Below are positions 16,582 through 27,942 of a DNA stretch of 64,000 bases, piece after piece. Each line of letters opens with the position of its first letter. Within the stretch, counting starts at the first letter, position 1. The notes under the pieces were generated by a model. That model had not been told where the DNA came from. It saw only the letters and a program-made list of their open reading frames with translations, and ran no database searches. Both the position numbers and the translations under genes were made by a program. This DNA is from Halopseudomonas pachastrellae. Lineage in GTDB: Bacteria; Pseudomonadota; Gammaproteobacteria; Pseudomonadales; Pseudomonadaceae. The stretch spans positions 1 through 64,000 of the forward strand of contig NZ_FOUD01000013.1 in NCBI RefSeq assembly GCF_900114765.1, given 5' to 3'.

Positions 16582-19203
16582 CTACTGCTGCGCGACCCAC
16601 TCGGTCGCTGCGCTCAACGCCTGGTCCAGCGCCGCAACGTCAGTGCCGCCGCCTTGCGCCATATCCGGACGTCCGCCACCCTTGCCGCCAACGGCCTGAG
16701 CGGTAGTTCGAATCCAGTCGCCAGCCTTCAACGGCCCGGCCAGATCCTTGGTGACACCGGCCACCAGCACCACTTTACCCTCGTGCTCACCACCCAGCAG
16801 GATAGCGGCTGAACCCAACTTGTTCTTCAGCTGATCGACCAGCGCCATCAAACCTTTGCCGTCCTGGCCGTCAACACGCTGTACCAGCACCGTACGACCA
16901 CCCAGCTGCTGTGCAGCCGCTGCCAGGTCAGACCCGGCAGCACTCGCGGCCTTGGCCTTGAGCTGCTCAACCTCTTTCTCAAGCTGGCGGCTGCGTTCAA
17001 CCAGCGCGGTCAGCTTGTCCAGCACGGTGTCCCGGCTGCCTTTGACTACCTGTGCCGCGTCACGCAGACGCTCTTCGGTCTCGGCCACCCAGGCGAGCGC
17101 ACCGGCGCCGGTGACCGCTTCGATACGACGCACACCCGAGGCGATGCCGCTCTCGGCGGTAATCTTGAACAGGCCAATATCGCCGGTACGCGATACGTGG
17201 GTACCGCCACACAGCTCAACGGAGAAGCCGTTGCCCATGGTAAGTACGCGCACTTCATCGCCGTACTTCTCGCCAAACAGCGCCATGGCACCCTTGGTTT
17301 TGGCGGTCTCGATGTCGGTCAGTTCAACGCCGACAGCCGAGTTTTGACGCACCTGCTCGTTGACCATGTCTTCCAGCAGACGCAGTTGCTCGGGCTTGAT
17401 GGCCTCGTAATGGCTGAAGTCAAAGCGTAGACGTTGGCTGTCGACCAGCGAGCCTTTCTGCTGCACGTGATCACCCAGCACCTCGCGCAGAGCGGCGTGC
17501 AACAAGTGAGTGGCCGAGTGGTTCAGCGCGGTCGCCTGACGCACGCTGGCGTCAACCTGGGCCTGCAGCTGATCGCCAACCCGCAGGCTGCCCTGTTGAA
17601 CTACAACGTGGTGCAGGTGCGCATTGCCTGCCTTGGTGGTATCGGACACTTCAGCCTGCACGCCGTCAGCACGCAGAAAACCGGTATCGCCAACCTGTCC
17701 ACCGGACTCGGCATAGAACGGCGTCTGATCCAGCACAGCCACGCCCTTCTCGCCTTCGTTCAGCGCCTCGACCTGCTCGCCATCACGGAACAGCGCAACC
17801 ACACTGCCCTGCCCCTCAGTGCCATCGTAGCCCTGGAAACGGGTCTCGATGTCGACCTTGACCAGCGCGTTGTAATCCAGACCAAACTGGCTGGCAGACC
17901 GGGCGCGCTCGCGCTGCGCTTCCATCGCCGCTTCAAAGCCGGCCTCATCAATGGTCAGCTCACGCTCACGGGCGATGTCACCGGTCAGGTCCACCGGGAA
18001 GCCGTAGGTGTCATAGAGCTTGAAGACAACATCGCCAGGAATCTCGCTGCCCTTCAGCTCGGCCAGATCCTGCTCCAGAATGCGCAGGCCCTGATCCAGC
18101 GTCTTGGCAAATTGCTCTTCCTCGGTTTTCAGCACACGCTCGATGTGCGCCTGCTGGGTTTTCAGCTCGGGGAACGCATCGCCCATCTCGGCTGCCAGCG
18201 CAGCAACGATCTTGTGGAAAAACACGCCCTTGGCGCCCAGCTTGTTGCCGTGGCGGCAAGCGCGGCGAATGATGCGGCGCAGCACGTAGCCCCGACCTTC
18301 ATTGGACGGCAGCACGCCGTCAGCAATCAGGAAGCTGCAGGAACGAATATGGTCAGCGACCACTTTCAGCGACGCTGCATTGTCCTGGGCACAGCCGATG
18401 GCTTCGGCGGCAGCGGACAGCAGATTCTGGAACAGGTCGATCTCGTAGTTGGCATGTACGTGCTGCATGACGGCGCTGATGCGCTCAAGCCCCATGCCGG
18501 TATCTACACTCGGCGCCGGCAGTGGGTGCATTTCACCATCAGCCGTGCGATTGAACTGCATGAAAACGTTGTTCCAGATTTCGATGTAACGATCACCATC
18601 CTCTTCGGGCGAGCCCGGCGGGCCACCCCAGATATCGGCGCCGTGATCAAAGAAAATCTCGGTACAGGGGCCGCACGGGCCGGTGTCGCCCATGGCCCAG
18701 AAGTTGTCAGAGGCGTAAGGCGCACCCTTGTTGTCGCCGATACGCACCATGCGCTCGGCGGGCACACCCACTTCTTTGGTCCAGATGTCGTACGCCTCGT
18801 CATCGCTGGCGTAGACGGTGACCCAGAGCTTCTCCTGCGGCAGGTTCAACCACTTGTCCGAGGTCAGAAACTCCCACGCATAGTGGATGGCATCACGCTT
18901 GAAGTAGTCGCCAAAGCTGAAGTTGCCCAGCATCTCGAAAAAGGTGTGATGGCGCGCGGTGTACCCGACGTTCTCCAGGTCATTATGCTTGCCGCCGGCG
19001 CGCACGCACTTCTGGCTGCTGGTGGCGCGGGTATAGGCGCGCTTTTCCAGGCCCAGGAAGCAGTCCTTGAACTGGTTCATGCCGGCGTTGGTGAACAGCA
19101 ATGTCGGGTCGTTGGCCGGAATCAGCGAGCTGGAGGCGACGCGGGTGTGCCCCTTTTCTTCAAAGAAACGGAGGAAGGATTCACGGATGTCTGCGCTTTT
19201 CAT
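16582..19203 (-). CDS. alaS: Alanine-tRNA ligase
   Basis: An 873-residue enzyme. The N-terminal class II catalytic domain starts [20 protein letters not shown] and holds [15 protein letters not shown] and [22 protein letters not shown]. The editing domain has the HxxxH motif ([12 protein letters not shown]) and the distal CGGTHV motif. The C-terminal coiled coil and C-Ala domain ([16 protein letters not shown]...[15 protein letters not shown]) follow. The ATG at 19203 is chosen because TAAGGGA lies just upstream and because the family starts here; the longer frame adds 34 unrelated residues. The 282 bases upstream, to the end of aruG, should hold its promoter. Confidence 0.97.
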   Translation of the reverse strand: MKSADIRESFLRFFEEKGHTRVASSSLIPANDPTLLFTNAGMNQFKDCFLGLEKRAYTRATSSQKCVRAGGKHNDLENVGYTARHHTFFEMLGNFSFGDYFKRDAIHYAWEFLTSDKWLNLPQEKLWVTVYASDDEAYDIWTKEVGVPAERMVRIGDNKGAPYASDNFWAMGDTGPCGPCTEIFFDHGADIWGGPPGSPEEDGDRYIEIWNNVFMQFNRTADGEMHPLPAPSVDTGMGLERISAVMQHVHANYEIDLFQNLLSAAAEAIGCAQDNAASLKVVADHIRSCSFLIADGVLPSNEGRGYVLRRIIRRACRHGNKLGAKGVFFHKIVAALAAEMGDAFPELKTQQAHIERVLKTEEEQFAKTLDQGLRILEQDLAELKGSEIPGDVVFKLYDTYGFPVDLTGDIARERELTIDEAGFEAAMEAQRERARSASQFGLDYNALVKVDIETRFQGYDGTEGQGSVVALFRDGEQVEALNEGEKGVAVLDQTPFYAESGGQVGDTGFLRADGVQAEVSDTTKAGNAHLHHVVVQQGSLRVGDQLQAQVDASVRQATALNHSATHLLHAALREVLGDHVQQKGSLVDSQRLRFDFSHYEAIKPEQLRLLEDMVNEQVRQNSAVGVELTDIETAKTKGAMALFGEKYGDEVRVLTMGNGFSVELCGGTHVSRTGDIGLFKITAESGIASGVRRIEAVTGAGALAWVAETEERLRDAAQVVKGSRDTVLDKLTALVERSRQLEKEVEQLKAKAASAAGSDLAAAAQQLGGRTVLVQRVDGQDGKGLMALVDQLKNKLGSAAILLGGEHEGKVVLVAGVTKDLAGPLKAGDWIRTTAQAVGGKGGGRPDMAQGGGTDVAALDQALSAATEWVAQQ

Positions 19204-19485
19204 AATTCCCTTACCAGAGACGGGTCGGCCAGCTGAACGTCGGGAGCATGTCGCGGTCTGCGCCGCGTGGAGAGGCTGCCCCAGATGGAGCATCCAAACT
19301 GGCAAAGAGCCGCATTATATAAGCATCAGAGCGCACTATGCATTATCTGCTCCGTTGATATTCACTATGGCAACTATAGATTCGGACCATTGAACAGTCC
19401 GCGAGGTTCACCGCGCTACTGCCGCAGCTGACAAGACCGGCGCGCCTGCGTTGCAGAGCCACCTGCCGAGATAGCCCGGCAAGCC

Positions 19486-20496
19486 TCAGGCGTTCAGCGC
19501 GACCGCCCGCACCAGCGTTCCAGCACGCAACTTCAGACGCTCTGCGGACTCAGCGCCCACCACCAGGGTGCCGGCAGCTACGCGCGCCGGGGCGGCAATC
19601 ATGCGGCAATTGTCACGCCCGCGATTGGAGATGAGATAGGGCTCGGCTTCATCGCCCGGCGTGCCGATGGCCAGCAGCAGGGTGCGGCTGTCGCGGATGG
19701 CGCGAATCTGTCCACGCTGCGCCTCCAGGGTGGCGCCGCCATCAAAGATGTCGATATAGCCCTGATAGCGCATGCCTTCTTCTTCCAGCACCAGCCGGCC
19801 CGCTTCAGAATCGGGGTGTACCTGCCCGATGGCGTCGCGCGCAGCCTGACTCAAAAAACAGGCGTAGAGCGGAAACTTGGGCATCATTTCGGCGATAAAG
19901 GCCTTGTTGCCCAAGCCCGTCAGATAGTCGGCACGGGCAAAGTCCATGCGGAAAAAGTGCTGGCCCAGGCTGTCCCAGAAAGGCGAGCGGCCGCTCTCGT
20001 CTGAGCGACCGCGCATTTCCACGACGACCCGTTCGGAAAAGTCCTGCGGCGCATCGGCCATAAACATGAACCGCGCCTTGGAAAGCAGGCGCGGCGTATC
20101 CCCACTGCGGAATTCGGGGGCAAGGAAATAGGAGCACAGGGCCGTAGCGCCGGTCAGGTCATTAACCAGAAACAGGGTCGGATGCTGGCGATAAACGCCC
20201 AGCTCATCGCTCGCAGCCACGGTCAGCCCCATGCGATAGCTATACCAGGGCTCGCGCATGCCGGCGGCGCCCAGCATGCCGCTGGAGCCGATCAAGCTGC
20301 CGTCCACGCCCTCCAGCACCAGCAGGTAATCAGCATCGGCCTGCGGCACCTGGCCGGCAAAGCTCTGCTCGATCAGTTGCAGGCGCTCGCGCAGACGCTC
20401 CTCGCTGGCCGGCAGCGTCGTCAGCCCGGCGCCCGCACTGTGCGCCAGCGCCAGCAACGCCTCAAGATCCCCCAGATTGGCGGCCCGTACCAGCAT
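19486..20496 (-). CDS. aruG: Arginine/ornithine N-succinyltransferase, beta subunit
   Basis: A 336-residue AstA-family enzyme (MLVRAANLGDLEALLALAHSAGAGLTTLPAS; DIFDGGATLEAQRGQIRAIRDS; GRDNCRMIAAPARV) that transfers succinyl from succinyl-CoA to the alpha-amino group of arginine or ornithine in the first step of the AST pathway. In Pseudomonas it pairs with the AruF subunit. The start follows the aruF stop by one base (TGACATG) with a GGGGAGA site inside the aruF end, so the two are made in equal amounts. In P. aeruginosa aruD, aruB and aruE follow; here the next gene is alaS. Confidence 0.92.
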   Translation of the reverse strand: MLVRAANLGDLEALLALAHSAGAGLTTLPASEERLRERLQLIEQSFAGQVPQADADYLLVLEGVDGSLIGSSGMLGAAGMREPWYSYRMGLTVAASDELGVYRQHPTLFLVNDLTGATALCSYFLAPEFRSGDTPRLLSKARFMFMADAPQDFSERVVVEMRGRSDESGRSPFWDSLGQHFFRMDFARADYLTGLGNKAFIAEMMPKFPLYACFLSQAARDAIGQVHPDSEAGRLVLEEEGMRYQGYIDIFDGGATLEAQRGQIRAIRDSRTLLLAIGTPGDEAEPYLISNRGRDNCRMIAAPARVAAGTLVVGAESAERLKLRAGTLVRAVALNA

Positions 20497-20497
20497 G

Positions 20498-21517
20498 TCA
20501 GTCTCCCCTAATCAGGCGCACACTATCGCCCTCGGCAACACGCAGCGCCTGGGCGGTTGCCGCATCCAGCTGCAGCGGCTCGCCCGGCTGCCAGGCAAAG
20601 CGTAGGGCGCAGGCACGGAAGTCGCACACCTTGGTATTGGCGACCAGCCACAGTGTGTCGCCTGCCTGCGGCTGGCCAACCACGACCTGTGCCAGCTGGC
20701 TGTGGCGCACACTGGTCAGCATGGCCGTGCGCGCATTGACTACCGGCCCGCCATCAAAGATGTCGACGTAGTTGTCCGTCTCAAAACCTTCGTCCATGAG
20801 GATGTCGAACACATCCTGCACGCTTGGATTGACCTGCCCGACCACTTCCTGAGCCTCGTCAGACAGCATGGGTACGTAGATCGGGTAGCCCGGCATCAGC
20901 TCGGCCAAAAAGCCGCGCCCGCGCTCACTGCCGATGCGTTCGGCCTCGGCGTAGCTGACAGCGAAGAAGTGCCGGCCAACTGCGTCCCAGAACGGGGCGT
21001 TGCCCTGTTCGTCACTGATACCCACCACCTCAACCGAGGTAGACTCGGCAAAACGCTGCGGGTGACTGGCCATGAACAGCAGGCGCCCACGCGCATTGAG
21101 CTGCGCCAGCTCGGGCGTACGATGGCCTTCACTCAGGTGATAACCAACCAGCAAACTGTGACCGGTCAGATCGTGACAGAGCGACAGCACGTGAATACGG
21201 TTGTGCAGGCCCAGCTCACGCGAGGCATGCACAAACATTTCATTGCGGAAGGTATAGAACGGAGAGCGAAAACCGGAGGCAGCGATAATTCCACTGCAGC
21301 CGACCAGGGTCGCGGTAGCGGTGTCCTCCAGCACAAAGAAGTAACGCTCCTCACCGCTGAAGGTGACCTCCTCGGCCATTGAGGCTTCCGATGCTGCGAG
21401 GATATTGGCCAGCCGCTCTCGACTGGCCGGCAGCGCGGTCACCCCGACCGGGCTTGCCGCCGCCAGGCGCTCAATCTGTGGCAGGTCCGCCGTCCTGCCC
21501 AAACGCAGCATCAGCAT
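20498..21517 (-). CDS. aruF: Arginine/ornithine N-succinyltransferase, alpha subunit
   Basis: A 339-residue AstA-family protein (MLMLRLGRTADLPQIERLAAASPVGVTALPASRERL) with the family strings YTFRNEMFVHASRELGLHNRIHVLSLCHDLTG and DIFDGGPVVNARTAML. It is a paralogue of the next gene and forms the heteromeric succinyltransferase with it. It starts 18 bases after the aruC stop with a GGGAGAG site. Induction by arginine through ArgR is known in Pseudomonas; here argR is the first gene of the same run. Confidence 0.92.
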   Translation of the reverse strand: MLMLRLGRTADLPQIERLAAASPVGVTALPASRERLANILAASEASMAEEVTFSGEERYFFVLEDTATATLVGCSGIIAASGFRSPFYTFRNEMFVHASRELGLHNRIHVLSLCHDLTGHSLLVGYHLSEGHRTPELAQLNARGRLLFMASHPQRFAESTSVEVVGISDEQGNAPFWDAVGRHFFAVSYAEAERIGSERGRGFLAELMPGYPIYVPMLSDEAQEVVGQVNPSVQDVFDILMDEGFETDNYVDIFDGGPVVNARTAMLTSVRHSQLAQVVVGQPQAGDTLWLVANTKVCDFRACALRFAWQPGEPLQLDAATAQALRVAEGDSVRLIRGD

Positions 21518-21535
21518 CCAGTTCTCTCCCAGGGC

Positions 21536-22816
<1,281 letters not shown>

Positions 22817-22820
22817 TCAA

Positions 22821-23804
22821 TCAGGCACTGCCCTCGGCAGTCTGCTGTGCCCGCCGCTGATTGCGATCTTCGCGCGGCGTGACGCCAAAACAATTGCGAT
22901 AGGCACTGGAAAAATGCGGCCCGGATGAAAACCCACAGGACAGGCCTATCTGAATAATCGACTTACTGGTCTGCAACAGCATTTGGCGCGCCCGATTGAG
23001 CCGCAACTCCAGGTAATACTGCGACGGTACGCTGTTGAGATACTGCTTGAAAATGCGCTCCAGCTGCCGCCGTGACACGCAGACGTGCCGAGCAATTTCG
23101 TCTGTGGTCAGCGGCTCTTCAATGTTGGATTCCATCAGAATGACCGCCTGGGTCAACTTGGGATGGCTACTGCCCAGCCGATTGCGCAGTGGCATACGTT
23201 GCCGCTCGCTACCGTCGCGGGTGCGCTCAATCACCAGGTCCTCGGCAACCAGCGCCGCCAGATCCTGTCCTTGCTCCTGCGCCAATACGCTGAGTAGCAG
23301 GTCAGTGCTGGCAAGGCCGCCACTGCTGGTGGCCAAATTGGCGCTCTGCACAAATAGCTGGGTGACGGCCTCCACTTCCGGGAAGCGCTCGCGAAATTCG
23401 TCAAGCATGCGCCAGTGCACCGCGCAACGAGCGCCATCAAGTACACCGCACGCTGCAAGCACCGCGACGCCCGCCTCCAAGCCACCGACCAGCACACCAG
23501 CGGCCACCCATTCGGCAAGCTGCGGCGCCAGCCAGTCGGGCAACGAGTCAACCGCATGCAGGTGCTCGGCCACCAACCACAGCTGGCTAAAACCGGCAGC
23601 GCAGCCCTGCAGCGGCGCGGGCTGCAACAGCAGACCATCCGCCGCGCGCACTGATTGCTCCTCAAGCGTGCAGCATTCGATCTGGTAAAGGGGCTCTTCG
23701 GCCATGCGATTGGCCGACAACAGCACCGATAGCGCGGGCATCAGACTGCCGGGGTGAGCACCGGGCAGCAGCACGAAGACGACTCGCCGCAGCTCAGTCG
23801 CCAT
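22821..23804 (-). CDS. argR: ArgR, AraC-family regulator of arginine metabolism
   Basis: A 327-residue protein with an N-terminal class-I glutamine-amidotransferase-like domain (about 8-190: VVFVLLPGAHPGSLMPALSVLL; GLEAGVAVLAACGVLDGARCAVHW) and a C-terminal AraC helix-turn-helix pair (about 215-315: EPLTTDEIARHVCVSRRQLERIFKQYL; IIQIGLSCGFSSGPHFSSAYRNCFGVTP). This is the architecture of Pseudomonas ArgR, which activates aru genes and represses biosynthesis when arginine is present. It lies directly upstream of aruCFG on the same strand. I do not call a specific operator. Confidence 0.88.
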   Translation of the reverse strand: MATELRRVVFVLLPGAHPGSLMPALSVLLSANRMAEEPLYQIECCTLEEQSVRAADGLLLQPAPLQGCAAGFSQLWLVAEHLHAVDSLPDWLAPQLAEWVAAGVLVGGLEAGVAVLAACGVLDGARCAVHWRMLDEFRERFPEVEAVTQLFVQSANLATSSGGLASTDLLLSVLAQEQGQDLAALVAEDLVIERTRDGSERQRMPLRNRLGSSHPKLTQAVILMESNIEEPLTTDEIARHVCVSRRQLERIFKQYLNSVPSQYYLELRLNRARQMLLQTSKSIIQIGLSCGFSSGPHFSSAYRNCFGVTPREDRNQRRAQQTAEGSA

Positions 23805-23920
23805 CTGTGTATGTCCTGCCAGGTTGAATGCTCACGCGCTTTTTCCGTCCGAGCCAGCAAAACCGCATTGTGCCATAAGGCCGGCTACCAATCACCGCAG
23901 TGCGCCGCGCTTTGTGCAAC

Positions 23921-23952
23921 AAAAAAGGCGCCTTCCTTACGGAAGACGCCTT
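23921..23952 (-). terminator. Intrinsic terminator of the thiolase gene
   Basis: Arms aaggcgccttcc and ggaagacgcctt around ttac, followed on the minus strand by a run of about six T, 33 bases after the thiolase stop. Confidence 0.85.
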
Positions 23953-23985
23953 CTGTCATCGGGGCCGCTGACGCGGCCGCGCCGA

Positions 23986-25173
23986 TCAGCCGCGATAGGC
24001 TTCGAACAGGCCGGTTGCGCCCATGCCACCGCCAACACACATGGTGACGATGCCATAACGCTTGCCGCGACGCTGCAGCTCACGAACCAGGTGACCCACC
24101 TGACGAGAACCCGTCATGCCGAACGGGTGACCAATGGAGATGGAGCCGCCGTTGACGTTGTACTTCTCGTTGTCGATCTTCAGGAAGTCACGAGCGTACA
24201 GGCACTGGGAAGCAAAGGCTTCGTTCAGTTCCCACAGATCGATGTCTTCAACAGTCAGGCCACGGGATTTCAGCAGCTTCGGCACGGAGTAAACCGGACC
24301 AATGCCCATTTCGTCAGGCTCGCAACCGGCAACAGTGAAGCCACGGAAGTAGGCCAGCGGCTTCAGGCCCAGCTCCAGCGCCTTGTCCAGGCTCATGACC
24401 AGCGTCATGGAAGCGCCGTCAGACAGCTGAGAAGCGTTACCGGCAGTCACGGAACCGTCTTCGGCAAACACCGGCTTCAGGCTGTTCAGGCCTTCGATGG
24501 TGGTGTCGGGGCGGTTGCAGTCGTCGCCTTCAACAACGCCGTCAACGATGGTTATTTCGCCAGTAGCCTTGTCCTGAACCTGATACTTGACGTTCATCGG
24601 CACGATTTCGTCGTCGAACAGACCTTCGGCCTGAGCGCGGGCGGTACGCTGCTGGCTCTGCAGTGCGTAGTTGTCCTGCTGCTCACGGGTAACGTTGTAG
24701 CGGCGCGCAACGATCTCGGCAGTCTGACCCATCGGGTAGTAGATGCCCGGGAAGTCTTTTTCCAGGATCGGGTTGACGAAGTTGTCAGTGTTGCGGCTCT
24801 TGGCAGTCATGGTGATGGACTCAACACCACCGGCAACGATGGCGTCGGAGCAGCCGGAAGCAACCTGGTTGGCAGCGATGGCAATCGCCTGCAGACCGGA
24901 AGAGCAGTAGCGATTCAGCGTCATACCGGCAACGTCGATGCCCATTTTGGACAGCACGGCAACGTTACGGCCGATGTTGTGACCTTGAGCGCCTTCGTTG
25001 GAGCCGGCACCGACGATGCAGTCGTCGATCATCTTGGGGTCAATGCCAGTGCGCTCAATCAGCGCGTTGACACAGTGGGCCGCCATGTCATCCGGACGGG
25101 TCATATTGAACTTGCCGCGGAAGGACTTGGCCAGACCGGTGCGGACGCTGTCGACGATTACGACTTCACGCAT
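23986..25173 (-). CDS. Acetyl-CoA C-acyltransferase (thiolase)
   Basis: A 395-residue thiolase with all catalytic motifs: the nucleophilic Cys in NRYCSSGLQAIAIAAN near residue 90, the GHP motif (SIGHPFGMTGSRQVGHLVREL) near 350 and the second Cys in TMCVGGGMGATGLFEAY at the C-terminus. It cleaves 3-ketoacyl-CoA with CoA or runs the reverse condensation. The string NEAFASQC (the N-E-A-F loop) is also present. Whether it serves fatty-acid beta-oxidation or a shorter substrate cannot be settled; no fadB-type partner is adjacent. It appears to be a single-gene unit with its own terminator. Confidence 0.93.
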   Translation of the reverse strand: MREVVIVDSVRTGLAKSFRGKFNMTRPDDMAAHCVNALIERTGIDPKMIDDCIVGAGSNEGAQGHNIGRNVAVLSKMGIDVAGMTLNRYCSSGLQAIAIAANQVASGCSDAIVAGGVESITMTAKSRNTDNFVNPILEKDFPGIYYPMGQTAEIVARRYNVTREQQDNYALQSQQRTARAQAEGLFDDEIVPMNVKYQVQDKATGEITIVDGVVEGDDCNRPDTTIEGLNSLKPVFAEDGSVTAGNASQLSDGASMTLVMSLDKALELGLKPLAYFRGFTVAGCEPDEMGIGPVYSVPKLLKSRGLTVEDIDLWELNEAFASQCLYARDFLKIDNEKYNVNGGSISIGHPFGMTGSRQVGHLVRELQRRGKRYGIVTMCVGGGMGATGLFEAYRG

Positions 25174-25325
25174 TGCGATAACCTCATTGCTTGCCTAGGG
25201 GTTCAGACGGGCAACCCGTCAAAGGTCGCCAAGCATACTGCCCCAAGGCCACAACAGGAAACACAATAGACGCAGCTGATAAAACGCCATAGTCCGTCGA
25301 CAGAAGGCTGCCGACGGACCGGCCT

Positions 25326-26138
25326 TCAGTTGACGGGCACGCGTTTGGCCGCCAGACGGAACATCTCGTCGTAGATAACCTGCGGATCAGCGCGTTTTTG
25401 CTCCAGCGCCAGCCGCCCGCGCTCGTGCGGCAGAATCATGAACTGATCCGCCTCACTCTCGCGATAGGTGATATCTGCCACATCGGCAGCGCTGATGGGG
25501 GAGTTCTCCAGCAATTTGGCCATATCGTCGCGTGCCTGAGTGTCCGGCCCGTGGTACGAGGCCAGCAGGTTGGTCTGGAAAAACGACGGACAAACCACGT
25601 TAACCTTGATGCCCAGCGGGTGCAGCTCAGCCAGCAAACTCTCCGACAGCGCCACCACCCCGGCCTTGGCTACGTTGTAGTTGCTCATACCCGGCGTTTG
25701 AATATGGGCAGCCATAGAGGCAATATTGATGATGCGGCCTGCACCCTGACGCATGAACAGCGGCATGAACGCCTTGCAGCCCTTGACCACGCCCATCAGG
25801 TTGATGCAAATCTGCGCGTCCCAGTCTTCCAGCGACAGGTCCCAGAACAGGCCGCCTGATGCGATACCAGCATTATTGATCAGCACGTCCACGCCCTGCA
25901 GTCGCTCATCGCAGCTCTGCGCCAACGCAGCCAACTGGCTGAAGTCACGGACATCACAGCGCTGAGTAAAGGCCCAGCCACCGGCCGCTGTGGCAAGGCG
26001 TCGGGTTTCTTCCAGCCCGTCATCGTTAATATCTGCCAGCGCCAGCCGCGCCCCTTCCCGCGCGTAGCGCAGTGCCAGCTCCCGCCCCAGGCCACTGCCT
26101 GCGCCCGTAATAACGACCCGCTGTCCTGTTGCTTGCAT
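25326..26138 (-). CDS. Short-chain dehydrogenase/reductase
   Basis: A 270-residue classical SDR. TGAGSGLGRELA (residues 11-22) is the nucleotide-binding glycine motif; the acidic ADIND after strand 2 suggests NAD(H); NNAG is near 88, the catalytic Ser in IINIASMAAH, and the Tyr/Lys pair in MSNYNVAKAGVVAL. The C-terminal extension (ADQFMILPHERGRLALEQKRADPQVIYDEMF) resembles SDRs of the LinC/oxidoreductase type found near thiolases. The substrate is unknown. It shares a strand with the thiolase gene, but the 150-base gap leaves an operon uncertain. Confidence 0.88.
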   Translation of the reverse strand: MQATGQRVVITGAGSGLGRELALRYAREGARLALADINDDGLEETRRLATAAGGWAFTQRCDVRDFSQLAALAQSCDERLQGVDVLINNAGIASGGLFWDLSLEDWDAQICINLMGVVKGCKAFMPLFMRQGAGRIINIASMAAHIQTPGMSNYNVAKAGVVALSESLLAELHPLGIKVNVVCPSFFQTNLLASYHGPDTQARDDMAKLLENSPISAADVADITYRESEADQFMILPHERGRLALEQKRADPQVIYDEMFRLAAKRVPVN

Positions 26139-26257
26139 GCGATCCCCTTAATTGTTCTTGTTGTGCCACAGGCGACGGCCTGTTCTGCGCAGTCTAGCGA
26201 GCCCACTGGGCCGAGCCAGCGCTAGCGGGGGATAATAAAAGCTGTGAATGCGCGACT

Positions 26258-26899
26258 CTATTCGCCGGCCCGGTCGGGCCCGGCGCCATAGTTCTGAAGG
26301 TAACGCGCCTGGCCCATCGCGCGGATCTGCCCCTCGATCAACGCCTCGAACGGCGCCAGCAGCGCATGCTTGTCAAAACCGGGATGCAATACAGCAAGCG
26401 CCTCGGCCCCGGCCTCAATAGTGGACAACGCGCCCGGCTGCGGCACCTTGCGCAGGCGATAACGGCTGACCAGCCCGTCAGGCAGACACACCTGCGCCAT
26501 CGTCTGTAAAACGGGGTTGAGATAAACCAGCTTGCGCGCCTTGCGCCAGGTGCCGTCGAGCAGCACCAGCCGCCGGGGGCGCACGTCAGCGGGCGCAGGC
26601 GCCAATACCTGCGCCCGCTCGCCAGGGAACAGCAGCTCGTTGCGCCATTGAGGGTCCTGTAAACGCCTTATCCAGGCGGGATGCTCCTGCAGGTTTTCGG
26701 TGACCAACAGATGCGCATTGACCAGCCCCGGCACCAAAAGGCGCGCCGTATTAAGCGCATGGGAGGCTTCATCGGGATGCTGGATCACCAGCACCTGGGT
26801 TGGCGGCCACAAACGGGGAATCAATGAACACAGGCACTGGGCCTGCGGGCGGGCGCACACCGGGCAGCGGACGCGGCCGACTGAAGGATTGGCAGACAT
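26258..26899 (-). CDS. DTW-domain tRNA-uridine aminocarboxypropyltransferase
   Basis: A 213-residue DTW-domain protein. The N-terminal Cys cluster CPVCARPQAQCLC likely binds zinc, LVIQHPDEASHALNTARLL follows, and the name motif is LVLLDGTWRKARKLVYLNP near residue 115. Enzymes of this family (TapT/YfiP in E. coli, DTWD1/2 in humans) transfer the 3-amino-3-carboxypropyl group of S-adenosylmethionine to uridine 47 or 20 of tRNA to make acp3U. Family identity is secure; the exact tRNA position is inferred from E. coli. Confidence 0.85.
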   Translation of the reverse strand: MSANPSVGRVRCPVCARPQAQCLCSLIPRLWPPTQVLVIQHPDEASHALNTARLLVPGLVNAHLLVTENLQEHPAWIRRLQDPQWRNELLFPGERAQVLAPAPADVRPRRLVLLDGTWRKARKLVYLNPVLQTMAQVCLPDGLVSRYRLRKVPQPGALSTIEAGAEALAVLHPGFDKHALLAPFEALIEGQIRAMGQARYLQNYGAGPDRAGE

Positions 26900-26997
26900 A
26901 ACGGATAACCAGACAACGGTGATTACCCATTATGCCCGCGCGGCAAGCGCAGGTCAGGGCAAAAAACGCCTCGCCCACCGCGCTCGACCGTTTAGTT

Positions 26998-27114
26998 TTA
27001 CTTGGTCTTTTTCTTGTGCGCGTCGCGCCAGATGAACAGGCCCACACCGCCCAGAAAGGCCACCATCAAACCTACTGTGATCACACCAGCAATGACTGCT
27101 TCATCAACGTACAT
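26998..27114 (-). CDS. ccoM: CcoM-like small subunit of cbb3 cytochrome oxidase
   Basis: A 38-residue frame: MYVDEAVIAGVITVGLMVAF, then a glycine-rich turn and FIWRDAHKKKTK. It is a single transmembrane helix with a basic cytosolic tail. It closely resembles, as I recall it, the CcoM subunit found with P. stutzeri cbb3 oxidase, which helps assembly and stability of the complex. The ribosome site is excellent (caggaggtgggtt before ATG), supporting real expression. The ccoNOP genes are not nearby, which is also my recollection for other pseudomonads. Confidence 0.75.
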   Translation of the reverse strand: MYVDEAVIAGVITVGLMVAFLGGVGLFIWRDAHKKKTK

Positions 27115-27197
27115 AACCCACCTCCTGCGTTGGCAATGACTGCAGGTTATGCCGCACAGGGTGTGGGGTTATTGACGCGGGTCAATAAGAGAGACGG

Positions 27198-27377
27198 CTA
27201 CTTCTTCTTTTTATTGCGGCGGCCTTTTTTGCCGGCCTTGCCGGGGCCTGGCAGCGGCAGTGCGCGGGAAAAGGCATCGCGCATGGCCTCCAGGCGGGCA
27301 TCGTGAATATCGTGAATACGTTGACGACGGGCTTGCCCCAGGTCGATCACGTCACCACTGCGATTGTCGTCGGTCAT
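27198..27377 (-). CDS. Small basic protein of unknown function
   Basis: A 59-residue product (MTDDNRSGDVIDLGQARRQRIHDIHDARLEAMRDAF, then a Pro/Gly linker and a Lys/Arg-rich tail ending GKKGRRNKKKK). It has a charged helix and a very basic end that could bind nucleic acid. The ATG at 27377 has only a weak GGA upstream; a longer frame to 27419 is less likely. I have no functional assignment. It may be co-transcribed with the next small gene on the same strand. Confidence 0.5.
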   Translation of the reverse strand: MTDDNRSGDVIDLGQARRQRIHDIHDARLEAMRDAFSRALPLPGPGKAGKKGRRNKKKK

Positions 27378-27439
27378 GGTTCCACTCACTGTATAAGGAA
27401 GCGCTGCCCACCAGCGCATTCCACTCAGCGCTCAGACTA

Positions 27440-27712
27440 TCAAACTTCGATATCGACAAGCAGCCCCTTCTCCGGCAGCTCCAGCTCGTCTGCGCCAACC
27501 TGACGCTCCTCGGGTGACTGCTCCTGGCGAGTATGCACACGACGCTTGCGGCGCCGACGCTCCGGCCAGCGGCCACGGTCATTCTGACGCCGCTCGACCT
27601 GAGGCGTAGCCGCATCATGCAGCGGCTCGCTGGCCGCCGAGGGCTTGACCTCGCGACTGCTTTTGATTGCGTCATTTTGCGCACCGGCTGGCGGCAAACC
27701 GGGTATCAGCAT
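27440..27712 (-). CDS. Small arginine-rich hypothetical protein
   Basis: A 90-residue product with an N-terminal Pro-rich part (MLIPGLPPAGAQNDAIKS), a basic middle (RGRWPERRRRKRRVHTR) and an acidic end (ADELELPEKGLLVDIEV). It looks largely disordered. The ATG at 27712 has a GAGGGA site; an ATG at 27733 is possible. I do not recognise a domain. It lies upstream of, and divergent from, rapA. Confidence 0.5.
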   Translation of the reverse strand: MLIPGLPPAGAQNDAIKSSREVKPSAASEPLHDAATPQVERRQNDRGRWPERRRRKRRVHTRQEQSPEERQVGADELELPEKGLLVDIEV

Positions 27713-27942
27713 GCTCTGTTCCCTCGTCAACATCGTCCCTGAAGACCAGCTACTACACTGCTATATCGACCGCGGGTTCGCCGCCTTTACTCGCCCGACA
27801 GTGACCTGGCGCACAAAGCGGATACTTTTTAACCAACTTGAATGTCCCACCACCGCTCGGTAAAGGCAAGCCGCCGGTTCCGGGATGGCGGGTGATCGGG
27901 TACGATATGCGCCTTTTTTTTCGGCACCATCAGGAGAGTGGC

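Noticed and set aside
26258-26899. Divergent DTW motif in the acp3U enzyme
   Set aside because: The motif appears as DGTW, but D-x-T-W is the normal family form, so nothing is unusual.
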